The notes under the pieces were generated by a model that did no database searches, was not told the DNA's origin, and saw only the letters and a program-made list of their open reading frames with translations. Below, piece after piece: positions 28,104 through 37,261 of a stretch of 64,000 bases of DNA (its first letter is position 1; every line of letters begins with the position of its first letter). The stretch spans positions 124,306 to 188,305 of the forward strand of contig NZ_JAJGWT010000004.1 of the NCBI RefSeq assembly GCF_021390715.1, in the 5' to 3' direction. Both the position numbers and the translations under genes were made by a program. The DNA is from Tenacibaculum piscium. Its GTDB lineage: Bacteria > Bacteroidota > Bacteroidia > Flavobacteriales > Flavobacteriaceae.

Positions 28104-31100
28104 TTAATTATTCTTTTGCACTGATTTTTCTACTGATTTATTTTCTATTTTTTTAAAGCTGACAAATTTATTTTTCTTGATTTTTTTCTTGACTTCCTTA
28201 ATTTTAAGTGTGTCTTTCAGGTTATTTTTAAGATTATTTTTCTGACTATTTTTTTGCTGATTTTTTTTAAGTCCTAATTTTTTTGCAAGTCCTGCTAAAT
28301 TATTAAAATTAACTTGATAAGAAAAACCAACACCTTGCGTATACCCTTCTTCTTCGGATGAATATTGCACTTCATTTTGTCGATTAAAAACCGTTCCTCT
28401 TAAAGTTCCTTCTTTATTTAAAAGCACTTCAATTTTCACTTCTCCAACTATATTTGTTTGGGTATTTGCTCCCACAGGAACGCCTACTTTTCCGTTTATC
28501 AACACTCTATCGCTTACTTGTGTACTTACCGAAACATCAACTTGATCGTCTGATTTTAAACTATTTACATCCTCCGAATTTCCGTTATCGCCTTGCGTAT
28601 ATCCGAGTCCTAATCGAAATTTACTATCATCACTATTTAATACTTCCGTTAAAATGCTCGATGCAATTTCAGAGGCAGTTCCTCGTAATCCGTTAGCGGC
28701 ACTACTCCCGATATTTTCCTGATTATAAAAAGTTCCAAAAGCTAACAAAAATGAAAAATGTTGCATTTTAGTATTCAAATCATTTCCGTTTAAAATAAAT
28801 TCCAATTCGGAAGCTACCGTTGAATTTGCATTTGGAATTTTAATATCAAATTCTTGTTTAGAACTGAATAATCCTCCTGTTATTTTGGTATATAAATCGA
28901 TGGGTATTTTACGGCTTGAGTTAATATTATCGAGTAATTGAGCGGGATTTGCTTTGGTTTTATAGATGGCAATTAAATCCAATTCGGCATTATACGGATT
29001 TCCATTCCAAGCAATTCGTCCTCCTTTTTGCACCATAAATGGCTTTGAAATTCCTGCATATTTAAAATTATACAATCCTTTATGAATTTCGAAATCGCCA
29101 TACATTTTAAATTTCCCAAGCGTATTAATATCGATTCTTAAATTTCCTTTTCCGCTTCCTTTTAGTTCACTTCCAGAAACTTTATCAATAACAACTTGAG
29201 CGACGGCATCTTTTGTTACTTCAAGATTTATTTTCAAATCAAGTCCTTTTATATCTTTGATTGTTTCTTGATTATTTTGAGCATCTATTTCTGCTGATTT
29301 AAAGCGGATTAATTTATAATTATCAATAGTTTTTACATCATTTAAAGGAATTACAAACAATGTTCCTTTATTTGTTTTTCCATCAATCACGATATCTAAA
29401 TTACTAGTAAGTCCTCTAATTTCGGCATTTCCGTTTAAAAAACCGGTTCCATAATAGGAAGATTCTTCGGTTTCTTGGGTATCTAAAACCAGTAAATTTT
29501 TGGTATTAATATCTAGTTTCAAATACCAATCTTTAAAATTTTGATGCGCTATATACCCTGATAAATCTCCTGTTGTTTTATGTTTTGTATCTTCTAGCAG
29601 AACATTTTTAAGTTTAAATTGTTGCTTATCTAAAACGATATTCGTATTTCCTTTTAGGTCAAAATCTACATTTAGATACGGAAATGTTAATCCACCATTT
29701 TCTACATTTAAAGTTCCTTTAAAATCAGGATTACTTAACAAACCTTTGGCTCTAAAGTTCCCTGTAATTTTCCCTCTTAATTTATTTAGTACTTTTTTTC
29801 CCAGCGGGCTAAACGCTAAAATATCGTATTCTTCTAAATAGATTTGTGCATCTATGCTTGGTTTTTTCGCTGAAAAATCAAGACTTCCGATTGCTGAAAT
29901 ATGCTTTATTTTTTCGTTAATCAACGAAAGATTTGCCTTATATTTTTCATAGGAATTATCCCCTGTTATTTTCAAAGATAACGTTCCTTGAGGTTGTTTA
30001 TTAATATAAAAGTCTTCTATTGATAGCGTTGTTTTTGGTGCTATTTTCCCTTCTTTTTGTTGTAAATCGATATTCCCCGTTAGATTTCCTTCTAGGCTTA
30101 AATTATCGATTATAGGGAAAAAACTACCTAATTTAACGTTGGTAAAACTGGCTTGTAAATCTTTATAAGTAGTATCTTTTACAACGCCTTTAAAGGCAAT
30201 TTTTTGGGCTTCCGACTCTACTAAAAACGGACTAATGATATAATTATCTTCTTTTAGATTGAAGGCTATTTTATGTTTTTTATCTTCATTTTTATTGATA
30301 ATCCAATTAAATCCTTTGTAATTGAAGTTTGATTTTTGAATACCAACCACTGATTTTTTAAATTCATCAATAGTATAATAGAAATCTAGGTTAAAAGTTT
30401 CTGACTGATTTTCACTTCCTTTAAATACCGATTTAAAATAGAGTGTATCATTTTTGGTTCTATTTAGCAGGTTTAATTTTTCGATATTATAGTATTTATT
30501 GCTGATTTTATGAGCTGTTAAATGCGTATTATACAGCGGATTTTTAGTATCCATACGCAACACAATATTTTCGATACTATTTTTATAGGCTTGAATTTCG
30601 GGTGATGTGAACGTTAATTTCAGGGCATTTTTATCGGAATTAATACGTCCTTTTATGCGTGTATTTTTGGCGATTGTAATATTTGGAAAAAACACGTCGA
30701 TAATTTGATTATAAATGGTAAAATCAAATTCTAAAAACTGATTTGGAGCAACTTTATTAGGTTGATAATTGGCATATACGCTTCCCAGTGCATTTTGGGT
30801 AATGGGAATTAATTCTTCAAAAGAGAATTTTCCTTTTAACGCACCTGTAACAATTTCTTTTGAATTTACTTCAATCGTTTTTATGCTATCTTTTACGGAA
30901 GAATTTATTTCAAATTTTTCAAATAAATAGTCTTTTTTTTGATTTTTATACACTAGATTTTCAAAGGTTGCTTTTCCAATAATATCATCAAAATTATTTC
31001 CTGAAATATTTAAATTGATATTTCCATGTAGCGTTGCGATACTATCTCGGGTAAAGAAGTTTGTTTTTTTAAGATCTATTTTATCAATATTTGCTACGAA

Positions 31101-32609
31101 ATCGAATTTATTTACTACGGATGAAAAGTCGGCTAACCCTTCAAAATTGAGGTTAAAATTTTCATCTTTTGATTTTAATAAACCGTCGAATTTTTTGTTT
31201 TGAAACTGACCATTTACATATAAATCTTTGTAGGTATATTTATTAAATTCAAGGCTACTAATCTTTCCGATAATGGTTGTATTTACGTTATCCATATTAA
31301 AACCGCTACCATTTACGTCGGCTTTTAAGGATATTTCACCAAGTATTGGATCGTTTGCAAAAATACCTAAATCAAAATTTTTAAAAGCAACTTCACCGGT
31401 ATAAACTGCCTGATTAATATCATCAATATTGGTTAATTGAAGGTCTGAAATAATCGTTCCTATGGCAGATTTCACCGATATTGTCGCTTCCATTTGTGCT
31501 GGTGTAACTCGAATAAGTCCTTTAAGTGTAAAGTTTCCAAATCGTTGAAATTCATTCGGTAACGATTTCCCTAAGACGTTAGGAAGCACATTTTTTAATT
31601 GAAAATAATTAGCCGTAACATTATCTAAATCAGCATCAAAAACAAATCCTCGTTCTTTTTTGATAGCGTTTACAAAACCCATATCTCCAATAATTTTCAT
31701 TCCTTTTTCGGAATATAATTGGATATTATTCAGGCTAAAATTATTTAAAACGCCGTTCATATTTGTGGTGAAATGCAAAATATCATTTCCCTTTAATTCT
31801 TTATAAAATTTATTTAAATCTTTAATAGCGAGGGCACTTTTTAATAAAGTGGCTTTAAATTTCACTTTATCATTAAAATTCGCAAAATCTTCTCTGTTGT
31901 ATGTTAATTTAAAATTTCCTTTTATTTTTGATTTATTCGCTGTTTCTAAAACAGTATTCTCAAAATTCATATATTTTCTGGTATACCGAAAATCGGTCGC
32001 CATATCTGTTATCTGAATTCCTCTATTTTCGATAAAACAGACTTCTCTCATTTTTAGAGAAATCTCTGGACCTTTGATAGAAAAGTCAATAAAATCGCCA
32101 TGTACATTGTGTGCTGAAAACTCTAATGCTTCTTTTTTATTCTGATCTGTTTTGATAAACGTAAAATTATCCAACGAAATCTTGGCACTATTTAAGACAA
32201 AAGGTGTAACGCTATCTTTCTGATTATCATCATCAAAAGAGGCCATAAAAATCGCAAGATTGTCGTCTTTTTCGTCTTTATATTTTTTCATATTAAGATA
32301 CGCACCACTTAAAGAAGCTTCCCCTAAATCGACTTTATTATCAACAATACGTTTTACATTTAATAGTGAAGTACTTAAATTCTGAATAAAAATAAGAGTA
32401 TCTTTATGATGATCTCTAATTTCAATTTCTTTTAATTGAACATTTCCTAACCATGATAAATCTACTTTTTTAACAACAATATTTGTATTGTATTTTTGAT
32501 TTAAAACAGTTGTTACTTTTGTTGCTATTTGAGTTTGTACAACGGGTAGCGATAGCAAAATAATGAGCAAGATTAAAAAAAGTAGCACGTACTTTGAACA
32601 CTTCCACAC
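28104..32609 (-). CDS. tamB: TamB-like translocation/assembly module protein
   Basis: 1501 residues: an N-terminal membrane anchor (KYVLLFLILLIILLSLPVVQ), a very long beta-strand-rich AsmA/TamB body, and a C-terminal TamB domain (DUF490; FLLAFGTFYNQENIG ... GKVGVPVGANTQTNI). A basic low-complexity tail rich in K and N closes it. TamB bridges the inner and outer membranes and is implicated in phospholipid transport and outer-membrane protein assembly. The only ordinary start codon is GTG 32607-32609, but the frame stays open upstream with a plausible IKKLGKI extension, so a rarer start is possible. The tamA partner is not in the window. Confidence 0.88.
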   Translation of the reverse strand: MWKCSKYVLLFLILLIILLSLPVVQTQIATKVTTVLNQKYNTNIVVKKVDLSWLGNVQLKEIEIRDHHKDTLIFIQNLSTSLLNVKRIVDNKVDLGEASLSGAYLNMKKYKDEKDDNLAIFMASFDDDNQKDSVTPFVLNSAKISLDNFTFIKTDQNKKEALEFSAHNVHGDFIDFSIKGPEISLKMREVCFIENRGIQITDMATDFRYTRKYMNFENTVLETANKSKIKGNFKLTYNREDFANFNDKVKFKATLLKSALAIKDLNKFYKELKGNDILHFTTNMNGVLNNFSLNNIQLYSEKGMKIIGDMGFVNAIKKERGFVFDADLDNVTANYFQLKNVLPNVLGKSLPNEFQRFGNFTLKGLIRVTPAQMEATISVKSAIGTIISDLQLTNIDDINQAVYTGEVAFKNFDLGIFANDPILGEISLKADVNGSGFNMDNVNTTIIGKISSLEFNKYTYKDLYVNGQFQNKKFDGLLKSKDENFNLNFEGLADFSSVVNKFDFVANIDKIDLKKTNFFTRDSIATLHGNINLNISGNNFDDIIGKATFENLVYKNQKKDYLFEKFEINSSVKDSIKTIEVNSKEIVTGALKGKFSFEELIPITQNALGSVYANYQPNKVAPNQFLEFDFTIYNQIIDVFFPNITIAKNTRIKGRINSDKNALKLTFTSPEIQAYKNSIENIVLRMDTKNPLYNTHLTAHKISNKYYNIEKLNLLNRTKNDTLYFKSVFKGSENQSETFNLDFYYTIDEFKKSVVGIQKSNFNYKGFNWIINKNEDKKHKIAFNLKEDNYIISPFLVESEAQKIAFKGVVKDTTYKDLQASFTNVKLGSFFPIIDNLSLEGNLTGNIDLQQKEGKIAPKTTLSIEDFYINKQPQGTLSLKITGDNSYEKYKANLSLINEKIKHISAIGSLDFSAKKPSIDAQIYLEEYDILAFSPLGKKVLNKLRGKITGNFRAKGLLSNPDFKGTLNVENGGLTFPYLNVDFDLKGNTNIVLDKQQFKLKNVLLEDTKHKTTGDLSGYIAHQNFKDWYLKLDINTKNLLVLDTQETEESSYYGTGFLNGNAEIRGLTSNLDIVIDGKTNKGTLFVIPLNDVKTIDNYKLIRFKSAEIDAQNNQETIKDIKGLDLKINLEVTKDAVAQVVIDKVSGSELKGSGKGNLRIDINTLGKFKMYGDFEIHKGLYNFKYAGISKPFMVQKGGRIAWNGNPYNAELDLIAIYKTKANPAQLLDNINSSRKIPIDLYTKITGGLFSSKQEFDIKIPNANSTVASELEFILNGNDLNTKMQHFSFLLAFGTFYNQENIGSSAANGLRGTASEIASSILTEVLNSDDSKFRLGLGYTQGDNGNSEDVNSLKSDDQVDVSVSTQVSDRVLINGKVGVPVGANTQTNIVGEVKIEVLLNKEGTLRGTVFNRQNEVQYSSEEEGYTQGVGFSYQVNFNNLAGLAKKLGLKKNQQKNSQKNNLKNNLKDTLKIKEVKKKIKKNKFVSFKKIENKSVEKSVQKNN

Positions 32610-32678
32610 TATTTTCCCTAGCTTTTTAATGATGATTTTATTTTTATAAAATGACTAACAAATGTAACCCGCTAACAG

Positions 32679-32711
32679 CAAAAATATTGCCTAATTTTAA
32701 AGAAATATCAA
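32679..32711 (-). promoter_or_regulatory. tamB promoter
   Basis: On the minus strand TTG (32709-32711), a 22-bp spacer and TATTTTTG (32679-32686). A predicted leader of about 60 nt leads to the GTG start. A plus-strand TATTTTTG (32740-32747) for tsaD lies back to back with it. Confidence 0.6.
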
Positions 32712-32767
32712 TTTTAACGAAAATCTAACGTAATAACGATATTTTTGCATTTTAATACACGATTAAA

Positions 32768-33817
32768 TTGAATAATTCAAATACTATTTTGACGACAAAA
32801 AACAGCTATATTTTGGGTATTGAAAGTTCTTGTGATGACACAAGTGCTTCGGTAATTTACAACGGAAAGGTAATAAGTAACGTGGTTGCAAACCAAGAAA
32901 TACACGCTAAATACGGCGGTGTTGTTCCTGAATTGGCATCAAGAGCGCATCAACAAAATATCGTTCCTGTGGTGCAACAAGCTATTGAACAGGCGAATAT
33001 CTCCAAAAATGATTTAAGTGCCATTGCTTTTACACGAGGTCCTGGTTTGATGGGTTCTTTATTAGTTGGAACATCTTTTGCAAAATCTTTTGCCTTAGGA
33101 TTAAACATTCCGTTGATTGCTGTAAACCATATGCAAGCACATATTTTAGCGCATTTTATTGAAGATGAAAATGCTAAAATTCCGCCATTTCCGTTTGTTT
33201 GTTTAACTATTAGCGGCGGACATACGCAAATTGTTAAAGTTAGCAATCATTTTGAAATGGAAATTTTAGGGGAAACTATTGATGATGCCGTTGGAGAAGC
33301 GTTTGACAAATCGGCAAAAATACTAGGATTACCATATCCTGGAGGTCCTTTAATTGATAAATATGCACAATTAGGAAATCCAAAGGCGTATCAGTTTACC
33401 AAGCCAAAAGTCGGCGATTTAGAGTTTAGTTTCAGCGGATTAAAAACAGGAATTTTGCGTTTTATCCAAAAAAATGTAAAAGAAAACCCTGATTTTATCC
33501 AAGAAAATTTACATGATATTTGTGCGTCTATTCAACATACAATTGTTGAAATTCTGATGGATAAATTAAAAAACACCGTGAAACAAACCGATATTAAACA
33601 CATTGCAATTGCTGGTGGCGTTTCTGCAAATTCAGAAATTAGAAAACGTTTACTTTTTGCTGAAAAACATTGGGGTTGGACAACCTATATTCCAAAATTT
33701 GAATACACCACCGATAATGCCGCCATGATTGCCATCGCTGGATATTTAAAACATTTAAATAATGATTATACCGATATTTCAGTTACCGCAAAAGCGCGTT
33801 TAAAAGTTACCGAATAA
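32768..33817 (+). CDS. tsaD: tRNA N6-adenosine threonylcarbamoyltransferase
   Basis: Up to 349 residues. The Kae1/TsaD family marks are IYLGIESSCDDT-like YILGIESSCDDTSASVIY, the metal histidines H121 and H125 in NHMQAHILAHF, and IAGGVSANSEIRKR for nucleotide binding. It transfers the threonylcarbamoyl group to A37 of ANN-decoding tRNAs, using the adenylate made by the TsaC/Sua5 protein encoded at 37262. There is no ATG: candidate starts are TTG 32768 and TTG 32789, the second giving MTTKNSYILGIES and a leader of about 35 nt from the TATTTTTG box at 32740-32747. Homologs usually begin close to the second. Stop is certain. Confidence 0.93.
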   Translation: MNNSNTILTTKNSYILGIESSCDDTSASVIYNGKVISNVVANQEIHAKYGGVVPELASRAHQQNIVPVVQQAIEQANISKNDLSAIAFTRGPGLMGSLLVGTSFAKSFALGLNIPLIAVNHMQAHILAHFIEDENAKIPPFPFVCLTISGGHTQIVKVSNHFEMEILGETIDDAVGEAFDKSAKILGLPYPGGPLIDKYAQLGNPKAYQFTKPKVGDLEFSFSGLKTGILRFIQKNVKENPDFIQENLHDICASIQHTIVEILMDKLKNTVKQTDIKHIAIAGGVSANSEIRKRLLFAEKHWGWTTYIPKFEYTTDNAAMIAIAGYLKHLNNDYTDISVTAKARLKVTE

Positions 33818-33826
33818 ATGTAATTC

Positions 33827-34038
33827 GTAGGGGCTGACCTATGTGTCCGCCCACGCCTATATATCCGCCCACGCTTATCTGTACGCTCACGCCTATCTGT
33901 ACGCCACCTAATCCGTAAAAATTGACAAACATAAATTGTTGGGCGAACAGGAATTGTTAAGCAAACAGGAATTGTTGGATAAACAAGAATCGCTAGGCGA
34001 ACAGGAATCGTTGGGCGAACACATAGGTTCGCCCCTAC
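33827..34038. repeat. REP-like palindromic element, intergenic copy (212 bp)
   Basis: The ends are imperfect 26-bp inverted repeats starting GTAGGGGC and containing ACCTATGTGT. The left arm holds tandem 18-bp units of the type ACGCCTATCTGTACGCTC; the right arm holds five contiguous 18-bp units (33936-34025) of the type TTGTTGGGCGAACAGGAA. A second copy lies inside the transposase gene at 34359-34551. This copy starts 9 bp after tsaD. It has one extra unit and one extra T relative to the other copy, and its reading frame would be closed by TGA near 33924. Confidence 0.9.
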
Positions 34039-34079
34039 ATTTATGATTTAATCACAATATTTAACCAAAATAAAACAAT

Positions 34080-34772
34080 ATGAAATACAACCCAAAAATT
34101 CATCACCGAAGATCTATTCGATTAAAAGATTATGATTATTCGCAAGCAGGTTTGTATTTTTTAACGATTTGTTGTCAGAAAAAAACGCATTTTTATGGTG
34201 AAATAAATAACGATAAAATGATATTAAATGATGCTGGGAAAATGATTGAAAAATGGTATTTTGAATTGGAAAATAAATTCAAAGACATAAAATGCCATGA
34301 AATGATTATTATGCCAAATCATTTTCATTGTATTGTTGAAAATATGGGGAAATTAACCGTAGGGGCTGACCTATGTGTCCGCCCACACATATCTGTACGC
34401 TCACACCTATCTGCCCGCCACCAATCCGTAAAAATTGACAAACATAAATTGTTGGGCGAACAGGAATTTTTAAGCAAACAGGAATTGTTAGATAAACATA
34501 AATCGCTAGACAAACAGGAATCGTTGGGCGAACACATAGGTTCGCCCCTACATTCGTTGGTGCAATGGTTTAAAACCATGACCACAAATGATTATATTCG
34601 TAATGTAAAATCAAATGATTGGCAACGTTTTGATGAAAAATTATGGCAACGAAATTATTGGGAACACATTATCAGAAATGAAAAATCACATTTAAAAATT
34701 TCAGATTATATTAAAAATAATCCTCAAAATTGGAAAAAAGACAGCTTGAATAAAATTAATGCAAAATTTTAA
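34080..34772 (+). CDS. REP-associated tyrosine transposase (RAYT, Y1/HUH) containing a repeat-encoded insert
   Basis: 230 residues of the Transposase_17 (Y1_Tnp) family: MKYNPKIHHRRSIRLKDYDY start, HUH motif PNHFH (H81, H83) and a C-terminal KLWQRNYWEHIIRN ... YIKNNP region whose tyrosine Y210 (or Y193) should be the nucleophile. Such enzymes nick single-stranded palindromic REP sequences. Residues 94-158 are encoded by a copy of the element that also flanks the gene, yielding five hexapeptide repeats (LLGEQE, FLSKQE, LLDKHK, SLDKQE, SLGEHI; 124-153). The frame remains open through it. The 3' end overlaps holA by 17 bp, tail to tail. Whether the enzyme is active is unknown. Confidence 0.9.
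   Translation: MKYNPKIHHRRSIRLKDYDYSQAGLYFLTICCQKKTHFYGEINNDKMILNDAGKMIEKWYFELENKFKDIKCHEMIIMPNHFHCIVENMGKLTVGADLCVRPHISVRSHLSARHQSVKIDKHKLLGEQEFLSKQELLDKHKSLDKQESLGEHIGSPLHSLVQWFKTMTTNDYIRNVKSNDWQRFDEKLWQRNYWEHIIRNEKSHLKISDYIKNNPQNWKKDSLNKINAKF
34359..34551. repeat. REP-like palindromic element, intragenic copy (193 bp)
   Basis: It has the same ends and arms as the copy at 33827-34038, lacking one 18-bp unit of the left arm and one T at the arm junction. It lies wholly inside the transposase reading frame; five 18-bp units at 34449-34538 are read in frame as six-residue repeats. Confidence 0.9.
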
Positions 34773-35757
34773 ACAATAATTCTTTTAGAATATCTCCCTG
34801 TGATTGATTTGCTCCAACTCCTTTACTTTTGATATCTGCTTCTCTTAAAAAACCGATTACTTGCGATACTTTTCGCATTGGATATTTCTTTACTGAAACC
34901 GTATAATCATCTACAAAATAAGGATTTATACCTAAATTTTTAGCCACAGAACCTTTGGATTTATCTCTCAAACCATGATACATTAACAATTGTGTAAAAA
35001 AACTATTTAATAATGAAATCGTCATTACTAACGGATTATTTTTAGGGTTTTGCGTAAAATAATTGATGATTCTGTTTGCTTTTACAATATCTTTTTGACC
35101 GATTGCTTTTCGTAATTCAAAATTGTTAAAATCTTTTGAAATACCAATATTTTGTTCAATATGTTTATCGGTTATAATTGTTTTTTGAGGTAAAACAGCA
35201 GTTAATTTATCCAATTCATTGGCGATTTTACTTAAATCTGTTCCTAAAAACTCCACCAACATTTGAGATGCTTTTGGCTCAATCGTATATTTTTTCCCGC
35301 TTAAAACTCTACGAATCCAATCAGCAACCTGATTGTCATATAATTTTTTACTTTCATAAATTAAACCATTTTTAGCAATCGCTTTGTACGATTTTTTACG
35401 TTTATCGAGCTTTTTATATTTATAATTAAAAACCAATACGGTACTTACTTGTGGATTTTGAGCATAGGTTTCAATTTGATCAATCGTACGGCTTAAATCC
35501 TGTGCTTCTTTTACGATAATCACCTGTTTATCAGCCATCATCGGGTAGCGTTTTGCCGATGCTATAATTTCATCAATCGTAACATCTCTGCCATACATAA
35601 CCACTTGATTAAACCCTTTTTCAGAGTCATCAAGCACATTTTCCTCGATATAATCCGAAATTTTATCAATATAATACGGTTCTTCGCCCATTAAAAAATA
35701 AATAGGCTTTAAATTTCCTGCTTTTATATCGGAGATGATAGCTTTAATATCGTTCAT
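34756..35757 (-). CDS. holA: DNA polymerase III subunit delta
   Basis: 333 residues, with the HolA start (IISDIKAGNLKPIYFLMGEE PYYID-type opening), an AAA+-like N-terminal fold without a functional Walker A, and the typical GVGANQSQGDILKELLFKIL end. Delta opens the beta sliding clamp within the clamp loader. Its 3' end overlaps the RAYT gene by 17 bp on the opposite strand, so the mobile gene ends exactly at holA. A divergent nuclease-domain gene starts 17 bp from its start codon, a pairing common in Bacteroidota. Confidence 0.92.
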   Translation of the reverse strand: MNDIKAIISDIKAGNLKPIYFLMGEEPYYIDKISDYIEENVLDDSEKGFNQVVMYGRDVTIDEIIASAKRYPMMADKQVIIVKEAQDLSRTIDQIETYAQNPQVSTVLVFNYKYKKLDKRKKSYKAIAKNGLIYESKKLYDNQVADWIRRVLSGKKYTIEPKASQMLVEFLGTDLSKIANELDKLTAVLPQKTIITDKHIEQNIGISKDFNNFELRKAIGQKDIVKANRIINYFTQNPKNNPLVMTISLLNSFFTQLLMYHGLRDKSKGSVAKNLGINPYFVDDYTVSVKKYPMRKVSQVIGFLREADIKSKGVGANQSQGDILKELLFKILH

Positions 35758-35762
35758 TTTAT

Positions 35763-35770
35763 TATTTTTG
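35763..35770 (+). promoter_or_regulatory. -7 box of the HsdR-N-like gene
   Basis: TATTTTTG ends only 4 bp before ATG 35775, so transcription probably starts at or next to the start codon (leaderless mRNA). No clear TTG at -33. Confidence 0.45.
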
Positions 35771-35774
35771 AAGC

Positions 35775-36218
35775 ATGCAAAAATTGAATCTTCCTACCTA
35801 CAAATTTAGGCTCAAAAGTAACGATAATAAGACATTTATTTTTGATAATTTAAGAAAAAAATACTTGGTATTAACTCCTGAAGAATGGGTTCGTCAGCAT
35901 TTTGTTCGATTTTTAATAGAAGAAAAAAAATATCCTGCGAGTTTAATTGCGATTGAAAAACAATTAGTTTTGAATACTCTTCAAAAACGCACCGATATTG
36001 TTATTTTTTCTTCGGATGGCACACCAAATATTATCGTGGAATGTAAAGCTCCAAAAATCAAAATTGCACAAGATACTTTCGACCAAATTGCCCGTTATAA
36101 TTTAAAATTAAAGGCTAATTTTTTGGTGGTTACCAACGGATTATCGCATTATTTTTGCAAACTTGATACAAAAAATGAAACCTATATTTTTTTAAAAGAT
36201 ATTCCTGATTATAAATAA
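35775..36218 (+). CDS. Orphan type I restriction enzyme R-subunit N-terminal-like nuclease domain
   Basis: 147 residues. The PD-(D/E)xK nuclease core is visible: D74 in KRTDIVIF, E89-C-K91 in IIVECKAP and a downstream Q104 (HSDR_N_2 family). There is no helicase part and no hsdM or hsdS nearby, so it is not a restriction system by itself. It is divergently paired with holA, which suggests a housekeeping DNA-processing role; that link is inference. The GT2 gene follows 24 bp later. Confidence 0.85.
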   Translation: MQKLNLPTYKFRLKSNDNKTFIFDNLRKKYLVLTPEEWVRQHFVRFLIEEKKYPASLIAIEKQLVLNTLQKRTDIVIFSSDGTPNIIVECKAPKIKIAQDTFDQIARYNLKLKANFLVVTNGLSHYFCKLDTKNETYIFLKDIPDYK

Positions 36219-36242
36219 CAAATAATTGATAAATTCGCCAAT

Positions 36243-37253
36243 ATGAAAACAGCCATCGTTATATTAAATTGGAATGGAAAACAATTATTAGAACAATTTT
36301 TACCTAGTATTGTAAATTTTAGTGTAAATCAGGCTGAAATTTATGTGGCTGATAATGCTTCTTCGGATACATCTGTTGAATTTATCAAACAAAATTTCCC
36401 TACTGTTAAAATTGTTGAAAATACTATTAACGGCGGTTATGCCAAAGGATATAATGATGCGTTACAACATATTAAAGCCGATATTTATTGCTTAGTTAAT
36501 TCTGATATCGAGGTTACAAAAAACTGGCTAACGCCTATTTTAGACACCTTTAAAAAAGAAGAAAAAACGGCAATTATTCAGCCAAAAATTTTAGATTTTA
36601 AATCTAAAAAGAAAGACAAAGCAAAATTTGAATACGCAGGAGCAGGTGGCGGATTTATAGATTTATACGGATATCCATATTGTCGTGGACGAATTTTCAA
36701 TCATTTAGAAACCGATAACGGACAATTTAATGATACCACCGAAATTTTTTGGGCATCGGGAGCGTGTTTTTTTATCCGCTCAAAAGTGTATCATCAACTA
36801 AATGGTTTTGATGAAGATTATTTTGCACATCAAGAAGAAATTGATTTATGTTGGCGAGCAAAAAACAATAATTTCACGATTAAATATGTAGGAAAATCAA
36901 CCGTATATCATGTTGGCGGTGCTACTTTGGAAGCAATAAATCCGCAGAAAACCTACTTAAACTTTAGAAATAGTTTGTTTAATATCCTTAAAAATGTTCC
37001 GAACAATTTAGTGTTTTTTGTAATTTTTTCTCGCTTGATTTTAGACGGAATCGCAGGAATTAAATTTTTAATTGAATTAAAACCAACACATACTATCGCT
37101 ATTTTAAAAGCACATTTTAGCTTTTATGCAAACTTTTTTAAATTCCTCAAAAAAAGGAAAAAACTACAACAGAAATCAAATTATAACAATCATATTTCTG
37201 TTGTTTGGCAATGTTATGCTTTGGAAAGAACGAAATTTGAAAATTTAAAATAG
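36243..37253 (+). CDS. Family 2 glycosyltransferase
   Basis: 336 residues, GT-A fold: ILNWNGKQLLEQFLPS opening, nucleotide-binding VADNASSD (35-42), metal/nucleotide site LVNSDIEV (84-91) and the acceptor/catalytic region DEDYFAHQEEIDLCWRA. A hydrophobic segment near residues 255-280 (NLVFFVIFSRLILDGIAGI) may hold it at the membrane. It resembles rhamnosyl-type GT2 enzymes of surface polysaccharide synthesis, but donor and acceptor are unknown. It ends 8 bp before the convergent sua5/tsaC gene. Confidence 0.88.
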   Translation: MKTAIVILNWNGKQLLEQFLPSIVNFSVNQAEIYVADNASSDTSVEFIKQNFPTVKIVENTINGGYAKGYNDALQHIKADIYCLVNSDIEVTKNWLTPILDTFKKEEKTAIIQPKILDFKSKKKDKAKFEYAGAGGGFIDLYGYPYCRGRIFNHLETDNGQFNDTTEIFWASGACFFIRSKVYHQLNGFDEDYFAHQEEIDLCWRAKNNNFTIKYVGKSTVYHVGGATLEAINPQKTYLNFRNSLFNILKNVPNNLVFFVIFSRLILDGIAGIKFLIELKPTHTIAILKAHFSFYANFFKFLKKRKKLQQKSNYNNHISVVWQCYALERTKFENLK

Positions 37254-37261
37254 CAAAAAAT

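Noticed and set aside
33936..34025. Possible CRISPR array (five short repeats)
   Set aside because: The 18-bp units are contiguous with no spacers, lie in the arm of a palindromic element, and no cas genes are present.
35775..36218. Type I restriction system
   Set aside because: Only the nuclease-like N-terminal domain is present; no helicase, hsdM or hsdS in the window.
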